The notes: generated by a model from the letters alone, not told the origin. A stretch of DNA of 42,727 bases from Alteromonadaceae bacterium Bs31 (GCA_900177435.1 FXAI01000006.1:289521-332247); one strand, 5' to 3'. Positions 15,155 to 23,842 are shown, counted from the stretch's first letter. Numbers and translations: made by a program.

Positions 15155-15699
15155 GCGCTTACGTTTAGTAAATTTGAGAGCGCTGAATACTCTTCACCAT
15201 TGTCCAACGTCACTTCCAGCAGAAACTGGTGCTCACCAGCCTCACTGGGCAGCGATGAAAACGTGAAATCGTGGCTTGAGCTAAACCAGGCGGTGTCCTT
15301 GAGAATCTGCTCTAGCGAATTACCGCCGTACGACAATAAATCGTTAAGGCTCTCTCCCGCCGAGTGAGACCCATCATAATCTGCAGTGCTGGAAATTTTT
15401 ATATCGCTTATCTGTTGCTCAAAAGGGGGGACACGGCAGGATAGCGCCTGAGCATCTGCAAACAAAGAGAACCTAGGAAAATATGAGCTTTTGTAGGTCG
15501 CACTCTCCTGTTTACTTTGAACACTAAGAGATAGCCATAAAGTATCCTCTACTTGCAACACATCTATGTCAAAGCCTGTAATTGACGGCCCGTTTGCATT
15601 TACATCATCACAATTACCCATGCCAGACCCACCCGGAGCGCCACCGCAGGACACAACAAAAACTGTAAGGGGAATAATTAAACACTTTAAACAATGCAT
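15145..15699 (-). CDS. Putative lipoprotein of unknown function
   Basis: 184 aa with lipobox VVSC (cysteine at residue 18) followed by a Gly-rich spacer. The mature part is beta-rich with phrases LWLSLSVQSK and GEHQFLLEVTLDNG, suggesting an Ig-like or CARDB-like fold. Two cysteines after the lipid anchor (near residues 30 and 88) might form a disulphide. It stands alone between the SH3-barrel gene and the menA promoter region, and ends in a strong terminator. No family is recognised. Confidence 0.6.
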   Translation of the reverse strand: MHCLKCLIIPLTVFVVSCGGAPGGSGMGNCDDVNANGPSITGFDIDVLQVEDTLWLSLSVQSKQESATYKSSYFPRFSLFADAQALSCRVPPFEQQISDIKISSTADYDGSHSAGESLNDLLSYGGNSLEQILKDTAWFSSSHDFTFSSLPSEAGEHQFLLEVTLDNGEEYSALSNLLNVSAAP

Positions 15700-16269
15700 A
15701 GTTTTTTCCTAAATTTGCTGTCCGATATTGATGTTAGCTTACAAATACAAAAAACATTAAGCTGTAAAATAGTGTTCTAGTGACACTAACTTAACGCCTA
15801 GGGACGCAGCATAGTATGAGAGCGTGAAAATTTTATTATTGAACGAGCACCCGGTTTATCACAATAACTTAAACACAGATCAAATTACACACGGCCAGCA
15901 GTTCTTAAATAATTTTTGCTTGAACCCGCCCTACTTAACACACAAGGAGAAAAGCCTTGGGTAGGGGCAATTTTAGGATAGACGAGAGACAAACAAAGGC
16001 ATGGTAATGTCTCTTTAGTTTTACCCGGAAAAGCAAACAGAAAACGAGGCCCAGGCACGTCTAACACCACTCAATGGCGCACACAGCTATACTTAACTCC
16101 CGAACTGGATTTGCGAGCAAGAAGCAAATAGATGCTTTGACCCTAAATAATTTACAATGATGGCATTTGGTTTACTATTAGTTCGGATAAATAGGCGCAG
16201 ATGTTTCTACTGCAGCCAAGCCCGGTAATCCTTACATCAGCAGGATAGAGATAACATCCACATAGCCAT
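15700..16269. other. 570-bp intergenic region with a nested hairpin
   Basis: No convincing gene; a 61-codon minus-strand frame at 15885-16070 has no recognisable features. The stretch must hold promoters for the lipoprotein gene (-) and menA (+). At 15928-15968 there is a nested structure: GCCCTAC pairs with GTAGGGGC (one bulged G), enclosing CAAGG/CCTTG with a 7-nt loop. It has no T-run, so it is not a typical terminator and might be a structured RNA or leader element. Nothing else stands out. Confidence 0.4.
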
Positions 16270-17175
16270 ATGAAGAGTGCTACAACTAACCCAAGCCGCC
16301 TAAGCAACTATCTGTTGGCCATACGGCCCAAAACACTACCCGCTTCCGTAAGCCCCGTTTTATTGGGCACCGCTGCGGTACCGCTAGACAGTATTAACTG
16401 GTTACTAGCACTGTGTGCGCTAGGCTGTGCGCTTTTTCTCCAAATTGCTGTAAACCTGGCAAACGATTTTTTTGATGCTCGCAGCGGTGTTGACTCCGAA
16501 CAACGTCTTGGACCAACCCGGGTAACCCACGCAGGGCTGGTATCGGAAACACAGGTCATTGTTGCACTATCACTCAGCCTTATAATCGCCAGCATTTGCG
16601 GGCTTGTATTAGTAGCCTACAGTGGGCCTCTATTACTGGCTATTGGCTTACTCGCTATTCTTGCTACATTTGCCTACAGCGGCGGGCCCTTCCCATTGGC
16701 ATCACATGGTCTTGGGGAGATAACTGTATTGGTATTTTTCGGGTGGGTTGCGGTGATGGGCAGCTACTACATACAAACCCATCACTTTAGCTGGCACGTT
16801 TTTGCGCTGGCAAATGCGCTCGGGATGATCCTCGCCGCCATAATGCTAATTAACAACATCCGAGACATCCCCAGCGACGCAGCTGCCGGAAAAAAAACGC
16901 TAGCTGTCTACCTGGGCGCAACAAGAAGTCGCAAGCTATTCGCAATACTGATGATTTTGTTGCCGATTTTTCATTGCCTGGCATTTCTGTTTTCCGCCAC
17001 ACCCAATATCCCAGGCATTCTGCTGCCGCTAATTATTACTATCCCCCTGTCTATTCAGGTGTGCCGGGAGTTAAGCCAAAGTGAAGGTCGCATGCTTAAT
17101 AGTCTGCTGGCCAAAACTGCGCAATTAAGTTTAATCTACGGTGCAGCCACCAGTGCAAGCCTTGTGTTTATTTGA
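16270..17175 (+). CDS. menA: 1,4-dihydroxy-2-naphthoate polyprenyltransferase
   Basis: 301 aa UbiA-superfamily integral membrane prenyltransferase. It attaches a polyprenyl chain to 1,4-dihydroxy-2-naphthoate to give demethylmenaquinone in the inner membrane. The N-terminus has AIRPKTLPASVSPVLLG, typical of MenA. The first metal-diphosphate motif is NLANDFFDARSGVD and the second is INNIRDIPSDAAAGKKTLAV. Eight or nine hydrophobic helices follow the family pattern, and length is usual. It is unlinked from the men cluster, lying about 13 kb from menI. It precedes the pyruvate-kinase-like gene by 58 nt and may be cotranscribed with it. Confidence 0.92.
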   Translation: MKSATTNPSRLSNYLLAIRPKTLPASVSPVLLGTAAVPLDSINWLLALCALGCALFLQIAVNLANDFFDARSGVDSEQRLGPTRVTHAGLVSETQVIVALSLSLIIASICGLVLVAYSGPLLLAIGLLAILATFAYSGGPFPLASHGLGEITVLVFFGWVAVMGSYYIQTHHFSWHVFALANALGMILAAIMLINNIRDIPSDAAAGKKTLAVYLGATRSRKLFAILMILLPIFHCLAFLFSATPNIPGILLPLIITIPLSIQVCRELSQSEGRMLNSLLAKTAQLSLIYGAATSASLVFI

Positions 17176-17233
17176 CAAACAAGCACAATACATTAGCTCA
17201 ACTTAGCCAAGCCTCATATTGAGACTAAACAGA

Positions 17234-18781
17234 ATGGACACCGAAAACAATAAGCGCCTAAAAACTGATGATATAAAAGAAATCGAACTGGCAAGTTTAC
17301 TGCAGCAACTCATCGAATTAAGACGCGATATGGTGGTATATGCAAGTGAGCGCCTGGAAGATTACAAAGAGTGCTACCCGGATAATACATATTCCGCAAG
17401 CGCATGGAACCTTGCCCTTTATCTTGCCCTGCGCCGGCACGATCTTCGCAACCTGCAATCCGAATTAAGCAGTAAGGGCCTCTCATCGCTGGGGCACGCA
17501 GAATCTCACATACTGCACACTATTAACAATGTCATTCGTTTATTAAGCCTCACACTGCAAACACAAACAGCCAGCACGCCCAATAACATTCCCACTGTCG
17601 ACTATCACCAAGGCATTCTGAAACTCAAAAACAATTCTAGTCAACTTTTTGGTGATCCATCAGGAAAGCGCAATGTCCGCATACTGGTCACGCTGCCCAG
17701 CCATGCGGCTACAGACTATGACTTTGTTAAAAGCTTACTGGAAGCGGGAATGAACTGCGCGAGAATCAATTGCGCGCACGATTCCAAGCCACAGTGGAAG
17801 GCAATGATCGCCAATGTACGCAAAGCGGAAACAGAACTAGGTATTAGCTGTAAAATCCACATGGATCTCGCAGGACACAAAATACGCACTGGGGCCCTTC
17901 ACAACAGCATTAAGAAAAATAGCATTAGTGTTTCTGCAGGCGAGAAAATTGTTTTTTCTCGAAAGGCCCAGGCTTGTGAAAAGGCCGTTAAGGGTGATAC
18001 TCCAGAGCAGAGTACGGCTGTAACCCTGGCTTGCACCTGCCCGGCGATATTTGATTTTATCGAGCCGGGCGAAGCCGTTTGGATTGACGATGGAAAAATT
18101 GGCACCATTATAGAATCCGCAGATGCTGACAAAGCAGTACTGCGTATAACGCATGTTGGCCCAAAAGGCGGGCGCATCAAAGCGGACAAAGGTCTAAACT
18201 TTCCCGAAACCGAACTAAAGCTACCCGCCCTAAGTGAAAAAGATTTAAAAGACCTTGATTTTGTTGCCAAAAACGCTGACATGGTGGGCTTTTCCTTTGT
18301 GCAAAGCTTGCAAGACATGCATCAACTAGTTAACGAGCTGAACAACAGAGACGCCAAACAGCTACCCATTATCGCAAAAATAGAAACCCGCAGAGCGGTA
18401 AAAAAATTACCGGAAATACTACTAGGCAGTATTGGCAGGCATGTTCTAGGTGTAATGATCGCGCGCGGCGACCTAGCGGTTGAACTTGGTGGCGAACGAA
18501 TGGCAGAAGTTCAAGAGGAGCTTTTGTGGATATGCGAGGCTGCCCATGTGCCTGTTATATGGGCGACCCAAGTATTGGAGAGTCTGGCTAAAAAAGGCCT
18601 TGCATCCCGGCCTGAATTAACCGATGCAGCCATGGGTGAGAGAGCCGAATGCGTTATGCTTAATAAGGGGCCATATATTCAAGATGCAGTTCGAAGCCTT
18701 GCAGATATCCTCTCACGAATGGAAGCCCATCAGCAGAAAAAACGCGCGCAGTTGCGTGCGCTCTCCTGGTGGAGACTATAA
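17234..18781 (+). CDS. Pyruvate kinase-like protein with helical N-terminal extension, no C-terminal regulatory domain
   Basis: 515 aa from the ATG at 17234; a TTG at 17219 would add five residues. The first ~145 residues are helical and unlike pyruvate kinase. The rest follows the catalytic barrel of the family: RILVTLPSHAA, NCARINCAHD (for NxARxNxSH), HMDLAGHKIRTG, a B domain with WIDDGKIG, KGLNFPE, IAKIETRRA with the catalytic Lys and metal-binding Glu, MIARGDLAVELG and WATQVLESLAKKGLASRPEL. The chain ends soon after the barrel, so the allosteric C-terminal domain is missing. Pyruvate kinase activity is plausible, but the degenerate substrate motifs (Asn-Cys for Asn-Phe-Ser) leave room for another enol-phosphate reaction. 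It follows menA. Confidence 0.75.
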   Translation: MDTENNKRLKTDDIKEIELASLLQQLIELRRDMVVYASERLEDYKECYPDNTYSASAWNLALYLALRRHDLRNLQSELSSKGLSSLGHAESHILHTINNVIRLLSLTLQTQTASTPNNIPTVDYHQGILKLKNNSSQLFGDPSGKRNVRILVTLPSHAATDYDFVKSLLEAGMNCARINCAHDSKPQWKAMIANVRKAETELGISCKIHMDLAGHKIRTGALHNSIKKNSISVSAGEKIVFSRKAQACEKAVKGDTPEQSTAVTLACTCPAIFDFIEPGEAVWIDDGKIGTIIESADADKAVLRITHVGPKGGRIKADKGLNFPETELKLPALSEKDLKDLDFVAKNADMVGFSFVQSLQDMHQLVNELNNRDAKQLPIIAKIETRRAVKKLPEILLGSIGRHVLGVMIARGDLAVELGGERMAEVQEELLWICEAAHVPVIWATQVLESLAKKGLASRPELTDAAMGERAECVMLNKGPYIQDAVRSLADILSRMEAHQQKKRAQLRALSWWRL

Positions 18782-18785
18782 ATCG

Positions 18786-19310
18786 TTAAAGTGACCCAGT
18801 GCGAATCAAATAAGGTTCGGGGTCTAAATAGAAAGCTTTCTTAAAACCTTGCGTGCTAGAGTCTACTTTCCACGGAAGCGGCAACAGGCTTAGAACAACA
18901 TAGTGTAAATGGGGAGGCTTTCCTTTTGCATTGCCTGTATCGCCAACACTTCCTATTGTTTCTCTACTGGAAATAAATAGTGGCAAGTCTGCTACTGTGT
19001 CGGCTAGGTGTGCGTAATAATGCAAACGCCACTTCGCACCCAAGCTCAATATAATCACCCCGCCTTTAGGGACGGATCCCTTATAAAGAATCATTTGATG
19101 TGTAGATGCCCTAACGGGCGTGTTGTGCTGCGCAAAAATATCGACACCTTTGTGCACACCCGAACTGCCCCAGGGTTCATACCAAAAGCTTTGCGCATTC
19201 CAATCACCTTTACTAGCCCCCAAGACGGGGTTTACCCGGTTTTCCGGGATAATAAACCCTACAAGAATAACAGTAAGTATACCAATTAACAGGTTTCGAT
19301 ATTTTTTCAA
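18786..19310 (-). CDS. M23-family metallopeptidase (LytM-like)
   Basis: 174 aa with an N-terminal membrane segment or signal anchor (about residues 7-22). The compact M23 domain carries zinc ligands His53 and Asp57 (HKGVD) and His136 (HLHY), plus the catalytic-type His101 (AHLAD). Family members cut peptidoglycan cross-bridges in the periplasm; all key residues are present, so it may be active. It is downstream of the alpha-galactosidase gene by 6 nt and probably cotranscribed, although the two functions are not obviously linked. It converges with the pyruvate-kinase-like gene (4-nt gap). Confidence 0.85.
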   Translation of the reverse strand: MKKYRNLLIGILTVILVGFIIPENRVNPVLGASKGDWNAQSFWYEPWGSSGVHKGVDIFAQHNTPVRASTHQMILYKGSVPKGGVIILSLGAKWRLHYYAHLADTVADLPLFISSRETIGSVGDTGNAKGKPPHLHYVVLSLLPLPWKVDSSTQGFKKAFYLDPEPYLIRTGSL

Positions 19311-19316
19311 AACAGC

Positions 19317-20570
19317 TTAGCGCTCCCACTTACCTGCTGGCACCAGGCGAAGCATAAGTACATCATGCCTTTTTATGTTTTGCTTAATAAACGCCTTAGT
19401 GTCCCCGGTATTTTCTTTATTCCATAAGTCTCGCCAGGTAAACACCTCTTCATTAAAGTTGATTTTTCGCTTACTTAATTCATCACTAACTTGTTCGTGG
19501 CGAAAACGAAATTCAAACTTGCTGTCATGATTATTACGGTTAAGCACGGCCATAGCCCACTCACCATTTGCCAGAGGCTTGAACCACACTTCCAAGCCTT
19601 TTTTCGCCTTGTATTTAAAGCCTTGTATGCCAAGCTTGTCCTGATTAACCGCTATAACTGCTTTGTTGGTGAGAATTTCTGTGGTCTGCTTTGACATATT
19701 TCGCAGATCATTGCCTGCAATCAGAGGGGCGGCCAGCATCGCCCACATTGAAAAATGCGCCCGATCTTCTTCCTGGGTCATACCATTACCCACTTCCATC
19801 ATGTCCGGGTCGTTCCATTGGCCCGGCCCTGCGTATTGTCGCAAGCCGTCCTGCATATCAAGGATTTGCAACACGCCCCAAGAGGACCACGTTCCGTGGT
19901 CATACTCGCAATCAAAGCATGCGTAAATATCACCGGTAGTCCGCCATAACTGACCAAGAGGTGCTGCCCATTCCCAGGGGTCGTTATCCCCCCACTCGCA
20001 GATGCTTAACACCATTGGCCGGCCAGCTTCACGAATAGCCCGGTTTATTGTCATATAGGCGCCCTCAGCGTTTAGCCCTTCTGTGGCACACCAATCGTAT
20101 TTCAAATAATCAATGCCCCACTCCGCATAGCGCCGTGCATCCTGAAACTCATAGCCCCTGCTGCCGGGCTTACCACCGCAAGTGGTCCACCCTGCGTCGG
20201 AATAAATCCCCAGTTTTAAACCTTTTTTGTGTACATAGTCTGCCAGGGCCTTCATCCCCGAAGGAAAACGTTTAGGGTCTGCTTGAATATTACCCTGCTT
20301 ATCCCGCTCGCCATGCCAGCAATCATCGATATTTACGTATTCATAGCCCACAGCTTTCATCCCGGATTTAACCATCGCGTCCGCCGTTGCTCTGATGAGT
20401 TTTTCGTCAACGTTGCACCCAAAATGATTCCAACTATTCCAGCCCATGGGTGGCGTTTGAGCCAAATGCTCAAATTTCTGTGCATTGGCATTGATACCCA
20501 GCAACAATAGGACTGAGAGCAGGCTTGTGACTATGTGCAAAACGTAATATGGCGTATGGATCGATTTCAT
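19317..20570 (-). CDS. GH27 alpha-galactosidase, secreted
   Basis: 417 aa. A signal peptide is expected to be cut after NANA (about residue 30). The GH27 barrel starts with TPPMGWNSWNHFGC; substrate-loop IDDCW and GIYSDAGWTTC follow. Asp159 in YLKYDWC is the nucleophile and Asp214 in WRTTGDI the likely acid/base. A C-terminal beta domain (about residues 320-417) completes the usual length. It hydrolyses terminal alpha-1,6- or alpha-1,3-galactose (melibiose, galactomannan or algal galactan side chains) in the periplasm or outside; beta-L-arabinopyranosidase activity also occurs in this family. It heads a two-gene unit with the M23 peptidase. No sugar-binding regulator is nearby. Confidence 0.92.
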   Translation of the reverse strand: MKSIHTPYYVLHIVTSLLSVLLLLGINANAQKFEHLAQTPPMGWNSWNHFGCNVDEKLIRATADAMVKSGMKAVGYEYVNIDDCWHGERDKQGNIQADPKRFPSGMKALADYVHKKGLKLGIYSDAGWTTCGGKPGSRGYEFQDARRYAEWGIDYLKYDWCATEGLNAEGAYMTINRAIREAGRPMVLSICEWGDNDPWEWAAPLGQLWRTTGDIYACFDCEYDHGTWSSWGVLQILDMQDGLRQYAGPGQWNDPDMMEVGNGMTQEEDRAHFSMWAMLAAPLIAGNDLRNMSKQTTEILTNKAVIAVNQDKLGIQGFKYKAKKGLEVWFKPLANGEWAMAVLNRNNHDSKFEFRFRHEQVSDELSKRKINFNEEVFTWRDLWNKENTGDTKAFIKQNIKRHDVLMLRLVPAGKWER

Positions 20571-20703
20571 GAGTTGATCTCTTGAGTCGTTTTTCTTATA
20601 TGGGGCATTTTACATGAATTCCACTATAAGAATTCGCGCCAATACAGCGCAGATATACAAGCTGTGCTATACATTTATCAGTTAACCCCGGATTCAGGCC
20701 GTA

Positions 20704-21315
20704 ATGAAAACACAAAAAGGCAATCCATACTTCGTCTACGCAGCCACTGTTGCCGCCGAGCTCCACAAAGCTACTCTGGTCGCTCGTGAAATATCTCTAA
20801 CCGCTAGTAATGCGCGCGCCCTCGCTCTGCGCGCCGGTCATGGGGCTGCAGGCTTTAGAGCACTGACTGAGTTTATTGATGAGCTGGCGCGTAAAACTGT
20901 AGCCGCATCCAGTGAAATAAACAGCGAAGCAATAAAAATGAGCCGCACAGCCTCCGAAACTGCTCGTACAGAATCCGCTCTCAAACGCTTTAAAATAGCC
21001 TGTGATAAAGCGTCTGAACACCAGTATTTAACAAGCATTTACCCAGCGCTTAAGCGAACAGAAGACGACTTTAAAGTACTTCAAGAGCGCTTTCACAAAC
21101 AAGTGTACCAACTAAGTGATCGTTTAAATGAACTGGGGCGAGAACTAAGAACCGCCACCGTACTGGCTGCTATGTCTCGCGTAGAAGCCTCCGCTTCGGG
21201 CAAAGAATTTGAGGAATCGCTCAACGTAATCGCACTAAATGTGGCCCAGGCCGCAGATAAAATTCAGACCCACGTAAAATATTCACAACAACTTTTTGGA
21301 AAAATTGCGGTATAA
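20704..21315 (+). CDS. Soluble chemoreceptor-like helical protein
   Basis: 203 aa, entirely helical, with no signal peptide or membrane segment. Residues about 25-75 read like a diverged chemoreceptor signalling tip: VAREISLTASNARALALRAG-x-x-AAGFRALTEFIDELA aligns with the MCP pattern in which NLLALNAAIEAARAG is followed by GFAVVAxEVRxLA. A long antiparallel helix returns at residues 110-200. There is no canonical PAS, HAMP or methylation helix. The gene is 3 nt upstream of an ODP-type gene, a pairing known from spirochetes such as Treponema denticola, where ODP senses oxygen and iron for a chemoreceptor. It is probably a cytoplasmic signalling partner of the ODP. Confidence 0.65.
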   Translation: MKTQKGNPYFVYAATVAAELHKATLVAREISLTASNARALALRAGHGAAGFRALTEFIDELARKTVAASSEINSEAIKMSRTASETARTESALKRFKIACDKASEHQYLTSIYPALKRTEDDFKVLQERFHKQVYQLSDRLNELGRELRTATVLAAMSRVEASASGKEFEESLNVIALNVAQAADKIQTHVKYSQQLFGKIAV

Positions 21316-21318
21316 ACC

Positions 21319-22056
21319 ATGCTAACAAAAAAAATATACGATGGCATAAACCATCAGTGGATTATGTTTGGCAGGGACCCGGAAAAACCCAAGGCCATTA
21401 TCGACACCAATCAATATATGGTGCGCACCCGCAACAATGCCTTATTAATGGACCCGGGAGGCATCGAACTTTTTTCAGCCATGCTGGCAAATGTGGTCAA
21501 ACAGGTTCCCGTTCAACAAATCAGCCATGTATTCGCCTCCCATCAAGACCCGGATATTATTTCTTCTCTCGGCCTCTGGGATAAAGCACTTGAAACCGCA
21601 ACCCTGCATGCGCCTTGGTTGTGGGAAGGATTTATTCGTCACTTTGGTATGGAGAATATTTCCTTTGATGCCATCCCGGATGAGGGCTCAACAGTCACGC
21701 TCGACAGCGTGACACTGCAATTTATTCCGGCTCACTACTTACACGCCTCTGGCAATTTTCATGTGTATGACCCCGCAGCAAAAGTACTGATGAGCGGCGA
21801 TGTTGGCGCGGCACTGGAGCCAATAGACGCGCCCCTATTTGTCGACGACTTTGACGAACATGTTAAATCCATGCACATGTTCCACCAGCGCTGGATGCCA
21901 TCCAACCTGGCTAAAAACGATTGGGTAAACCGAGTTCGCGCACTCGACATTGAATTGATGTGCCCACAACACGGTCGTATGTTTGCAGGCGATAATGTGA
22001 AACGGTTTTTAGACTGGTTTGAAGCTCTGGACGTGGGCACCGCCATCAAGCGATAG
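21319..22056 (+). CDS. ODP-type diiron metallo-beta-lactamase-fold protein (oxygen/iron sensor)
   Basis: 245 aa, cytoplasmic. It has the flavodiiron-like metallo-beta-lactamase core without a flavodoxin domain. The metal motif is His75-x-Asp77-x-Asp79 in SHQDPD, instead of the hydrolase HxHxDH, with further candidate ligands His139 or His142, Asp161 (MSGDVG) and His218 (PQHGRM). Replacement of the second His by an acidic residue and the short length fit ODP (oxygen-binding diiron protein) rather than a beta-lactamase or glyoxalase II. In T. denticola ODP binds Fe(II) and O2 and signals through a chemoreceptor. Here it follows a chemoreceptor-like gene by 3 nt. An alternative is a stand-alone NO/O2 reductase core. 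Confidence 0.72.
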   Translation: MLTKKIYDGINHQWIMFGRDPEKPKAIIDTNQYMVRTRNNALLMDPGGIELFSAMLANVVKQVPVQQISHVFASHQDPDIISSLGLWDKALETATLHAPWLWEGFIRHFGMENISFDAIPDEGSTVTLDSVTLQFIPAHYLHASGNFHVYDPAAKVLMSGDVGAALEPIDAPLFVDDFDEHVKSMHMFHQRWMPSNLAKNDWVNRVRALDIELMCPQHGRMFAGDNVKRFLDWFEALDVGTAIKR

Positions 22057-22071
22057 CAAGTACAGTAAACT

Positions 22072-22497
22072 TTACTCTTTTACCGGGCCACGATTAGCTT
22101 TAATGCCTGCACGTCTGTTCTTTTCCTGAAGACGCCTGTGCACCGATCCGCGACTTGGACGCGTAGGCACCCGCCGCTTGGGGCTGGCAATAAAGGGTAG
22201 TAAAAATTCCCGCAGCCTTACCAGGGCATCTGCTCTGTTCTTTTCCTGCGTACGAAAACGCTGGGCTTTAATTACCAATTCACCACTCTTGGTAAGGCGC
22301 CGATCACCACAGGCCCTTACCCGTGCTTTCATATCCTCCGGTAGCGCAGCTTTGTTTAAGTCAAAACGCAGCTGAACGGCTGAACTGACTTTATTGACAT
22401 TTTGACCGCCAGCGCCCTGAGCACGCATTGCCGAGAGCTCTACATCGGTTTCATAAACAAAGAGCCTATCGCTCAACTGTAGGGGGAATTCACTCAT
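22072..22497 (-). CDS. arfB: Alternative ribosome-rescue factor / peptidyl-tRNA hydrolase ArfB
   Basis: 141 aa from the ATG at 22497. An open frame reaches 22641 but lies inside cmoM. The usual ArfB length is 138-140, supporting the short start. The GGQ motif appears in RAQGAGGQNVNKVSSAV (Gly30-Gly31-Gln32), the hydrolytic motif of class I release factors. The C-terminal tail is very basic (KRRVPTRP, HRRLQEKNRR), as needed to enter an empty mRNA channel on stalled ribosomes. The start overlaps the cmoM stop (ATGAGTGA), indicating coupling. It converges with the ODP gene with a 15-nt gap. Confidence 0.92.
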   Translation of the reverse strand: MSEFPLQLSDRLFVYETDVELSAMRAQGAGGQNVNKVSSAVQLRFDLNKAALPEDMKARVRACGDRRLTKSGELVIKAQRFRTQEKNRADALVRLREFLLPFIASPKRRVPTRPSRGSVHRRLQEKNRRAGIKANRGPVKE

Positions 22498-23269
22498 AAC
22501 GACACAAATAATGAATATAGCGGGCCAGCTGCCAGAAAGGTTCTTTTTGCGAGTATTCAAGTTCTTTAGCAAAAACCTGTTCAGGCTCCCGCTTACGCTG
22601 TTCTGGATCGAGAATATAATCGTGAAAAACACGAATGCCACTCTTCACCAGTGTTTTAAAACCATGCGCCTCTAAGTGCTCCAGCATTACCTCCGGTTTT
22701 TGTGGGTGCCAGGGGGTTAAACTGCCGCGAAAAGAGCGAAAATTATCGGCATCAAATTTATAATTAGTGCGGAGCAGGTTTTTATATTCCAGCCCATTCA
22801 TATTATAAAAAGTAAAACTCAAATATGCGCCAGGCTTTAGCAGCTCACGCAAATACTTAAACAACGTAAACGGCTGGGCCATCCACTCAATCACGGCATG
22901 GCAAAGTACAAGGTCAAACTTTGCCTCACTTAAGGTGGAAGAGAGCATTTGCAGTGGGCATTGAATTATTTTTAAACGCGCTTCATCCTGTACAAAATTG
23001 TCTTTGGCAAGCTGCAGCATTTGCTCGGAAATATCGTTAAGTACTACGCTGGCACCGTATTGTGCCAATAAATGAGAAAATTGCGCCTGCCCTGCACCAA
23101 TATCCGCAATTGTTAAACCGGAAGAGTCAGCCAAAAAATGAGGAATGTGCTCGCGAAAATCCCGCTCCAGCACGCCAAGGCGGATTTGACCTTTTAGTGA
23201 GCCATAGATATTTCGGCGAAAACGCATCGCCAGATCATCAAAATTTCGATCACATTCGAGCGCTGCCAC
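22490..23269 (-). CDS. cmoM: tRNA 5-carboxymethoxyuridine methyltransferase CmoM
   Basis: 259 aa SAM-dependent class I methyltransferase. The N-terminal signature DRNFDDLAMRFRRNIYG with KGQIRLGVLERD is diagnostic for CmoM (formerly SmtA). The SAM site is IADIGAGQAQF, followed by NDISEQML. HAVIEWMAQP matches the family active-site segment. CmoM methylates cmo5U34 to mcmo5U in tRNAs, acting in the cytoplasm. The start is GTG at 23269, 3 nt after the stop of the MazG-like gene; the 3' end overlaps arfB by 8 nt. Length is usual. Confidence 0.9.
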   Translation of the reverse strand: MAALECDRNFDDLAMRFRRNIYGSLKGQIRLGVLERDFREHIPHFLADSSGLTIADIGAGQAQFSHLLAQYGASVVLNDISEQMLQLAKDNFVQDEARLKIIQCPLQMLSSTLSEAKFDLVLCHAVIEWMAQPFTLFKYLRELLKPGAYLSFTFYNMNGLEYKNLLRTNYKFDADNFRSFRGSLTPWHPQKPEVMLEHLEAHGFKTLVKSGIRVFHDYILDPEQRKREPEQVFAKELEYSQKEPFWQLARYIHYLCRYE

Positions 23270-23272
23270 AAC

Positions 23273-23842
23273 TTAGCGCTTGTGTTTTTTTAAATTAATC
23301 TCTTGCCTGAGCTTGTCGGAAGAATCCCTAACCACTTCCCTGCTATCTACGATTTTTTGAATAACGGAATCCCAATCGGTCTGTGCCGTAGTAGAGGCGT
23401 CTGTTGTTTTCTTCGCGGTATTCACTTGTTGCGGTATTGTCGCAGCCGGGGGTTTCTGCCAGGCTTTTTGTTTTTCTGCCCTTGGTGTTGAGGGCGAGCT
23501 GCCAGCACTCAAGCCCATCTCTTTTGCCAGTAGTTTTTCAATATAGGTTGCACGGTTACGCAATAATTTATCCTTGGTAATAACCCAGGGGTCAAGGTCC
23601 AACTTGTGACAAAGAACCGTGCAATAAATCATCAGGTCGGCCAGATCCGCCGCTATGGTCTCCATGCGTTTTGGGTCATCAATCATTTCTGCTTCAAGGT
23701 CAGACATCCACTGGAAATTTTCCAGTAACTTGGCCGACTCAACAGAAATGGCACTGGCGAGGTTTTTGGGCGAGTGATAGGAATCCCAGCCCATGGCTTC
23801 GGAAACCCGTCGGAATTCATTAAGGATTAAATCCTTATTCAT
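23273..23842 (-). CDS. MazG-like nucleotide pyrophosphohydrolase with C-terminal tail
   Basis: 189 aa from the ATG at 23842, with GGTGGAG 6 nt upstream. A GTG at 23854 is in frame but overlaps that ribosome site. Residues about 1-105 match the MazG-like/dCTP-pyrophosphatase helical fold: HSPKNLASAISVESAKLLE with a Glu pair, and MIDDPKRMETIAADLADLMIYC with metal-binding Glu and Asp residues. Such enzymes hydrolyse non-canonical or excess NTPs. The last ~80 residues are a low-complexity Pro/Thr/Lys stretch followed by a charged helix, not part of the enzyme core. It begins a three-gene unit with cmoM and arfB. Confidence 0.8.
   Translation of the reverse strand: MNKDLILNEFRRVSEAMGWDSYHSPKNLASAISVESAKLLENFQWMSDLEAEMIDDPKRMETIAADLADLMIYCTVLCHKLDLDPWVITKDKLLRNRATYIEKLLAKEMGLSAGSSPSTPRAEKQKAWQKPPAATIPQQVNTAKKTTDASTTAQTDWDSVIQKIVDSREVVRDSSDKLRQEINLKKHKR

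Noticed and set aside
15885-16070. 61-codon minus-strand frame before menA
   Set aside because: No signal, family or ribosome-site support; overlaps a nested hairpin in a non-coding interval.
21319-22056. Glyoxalase II or beta-lactamase
   Set aside because: The H-x-H-x-D-H motif is absent; H-x-D-x-D and gene context favour an ODP-type diiron protein.
22498-22641. N-terminal extension of ArfB
   Set aside because: The extension lies inside cmoM and would precede a normal-length ArfB; the ATG at 22497 fits the family.
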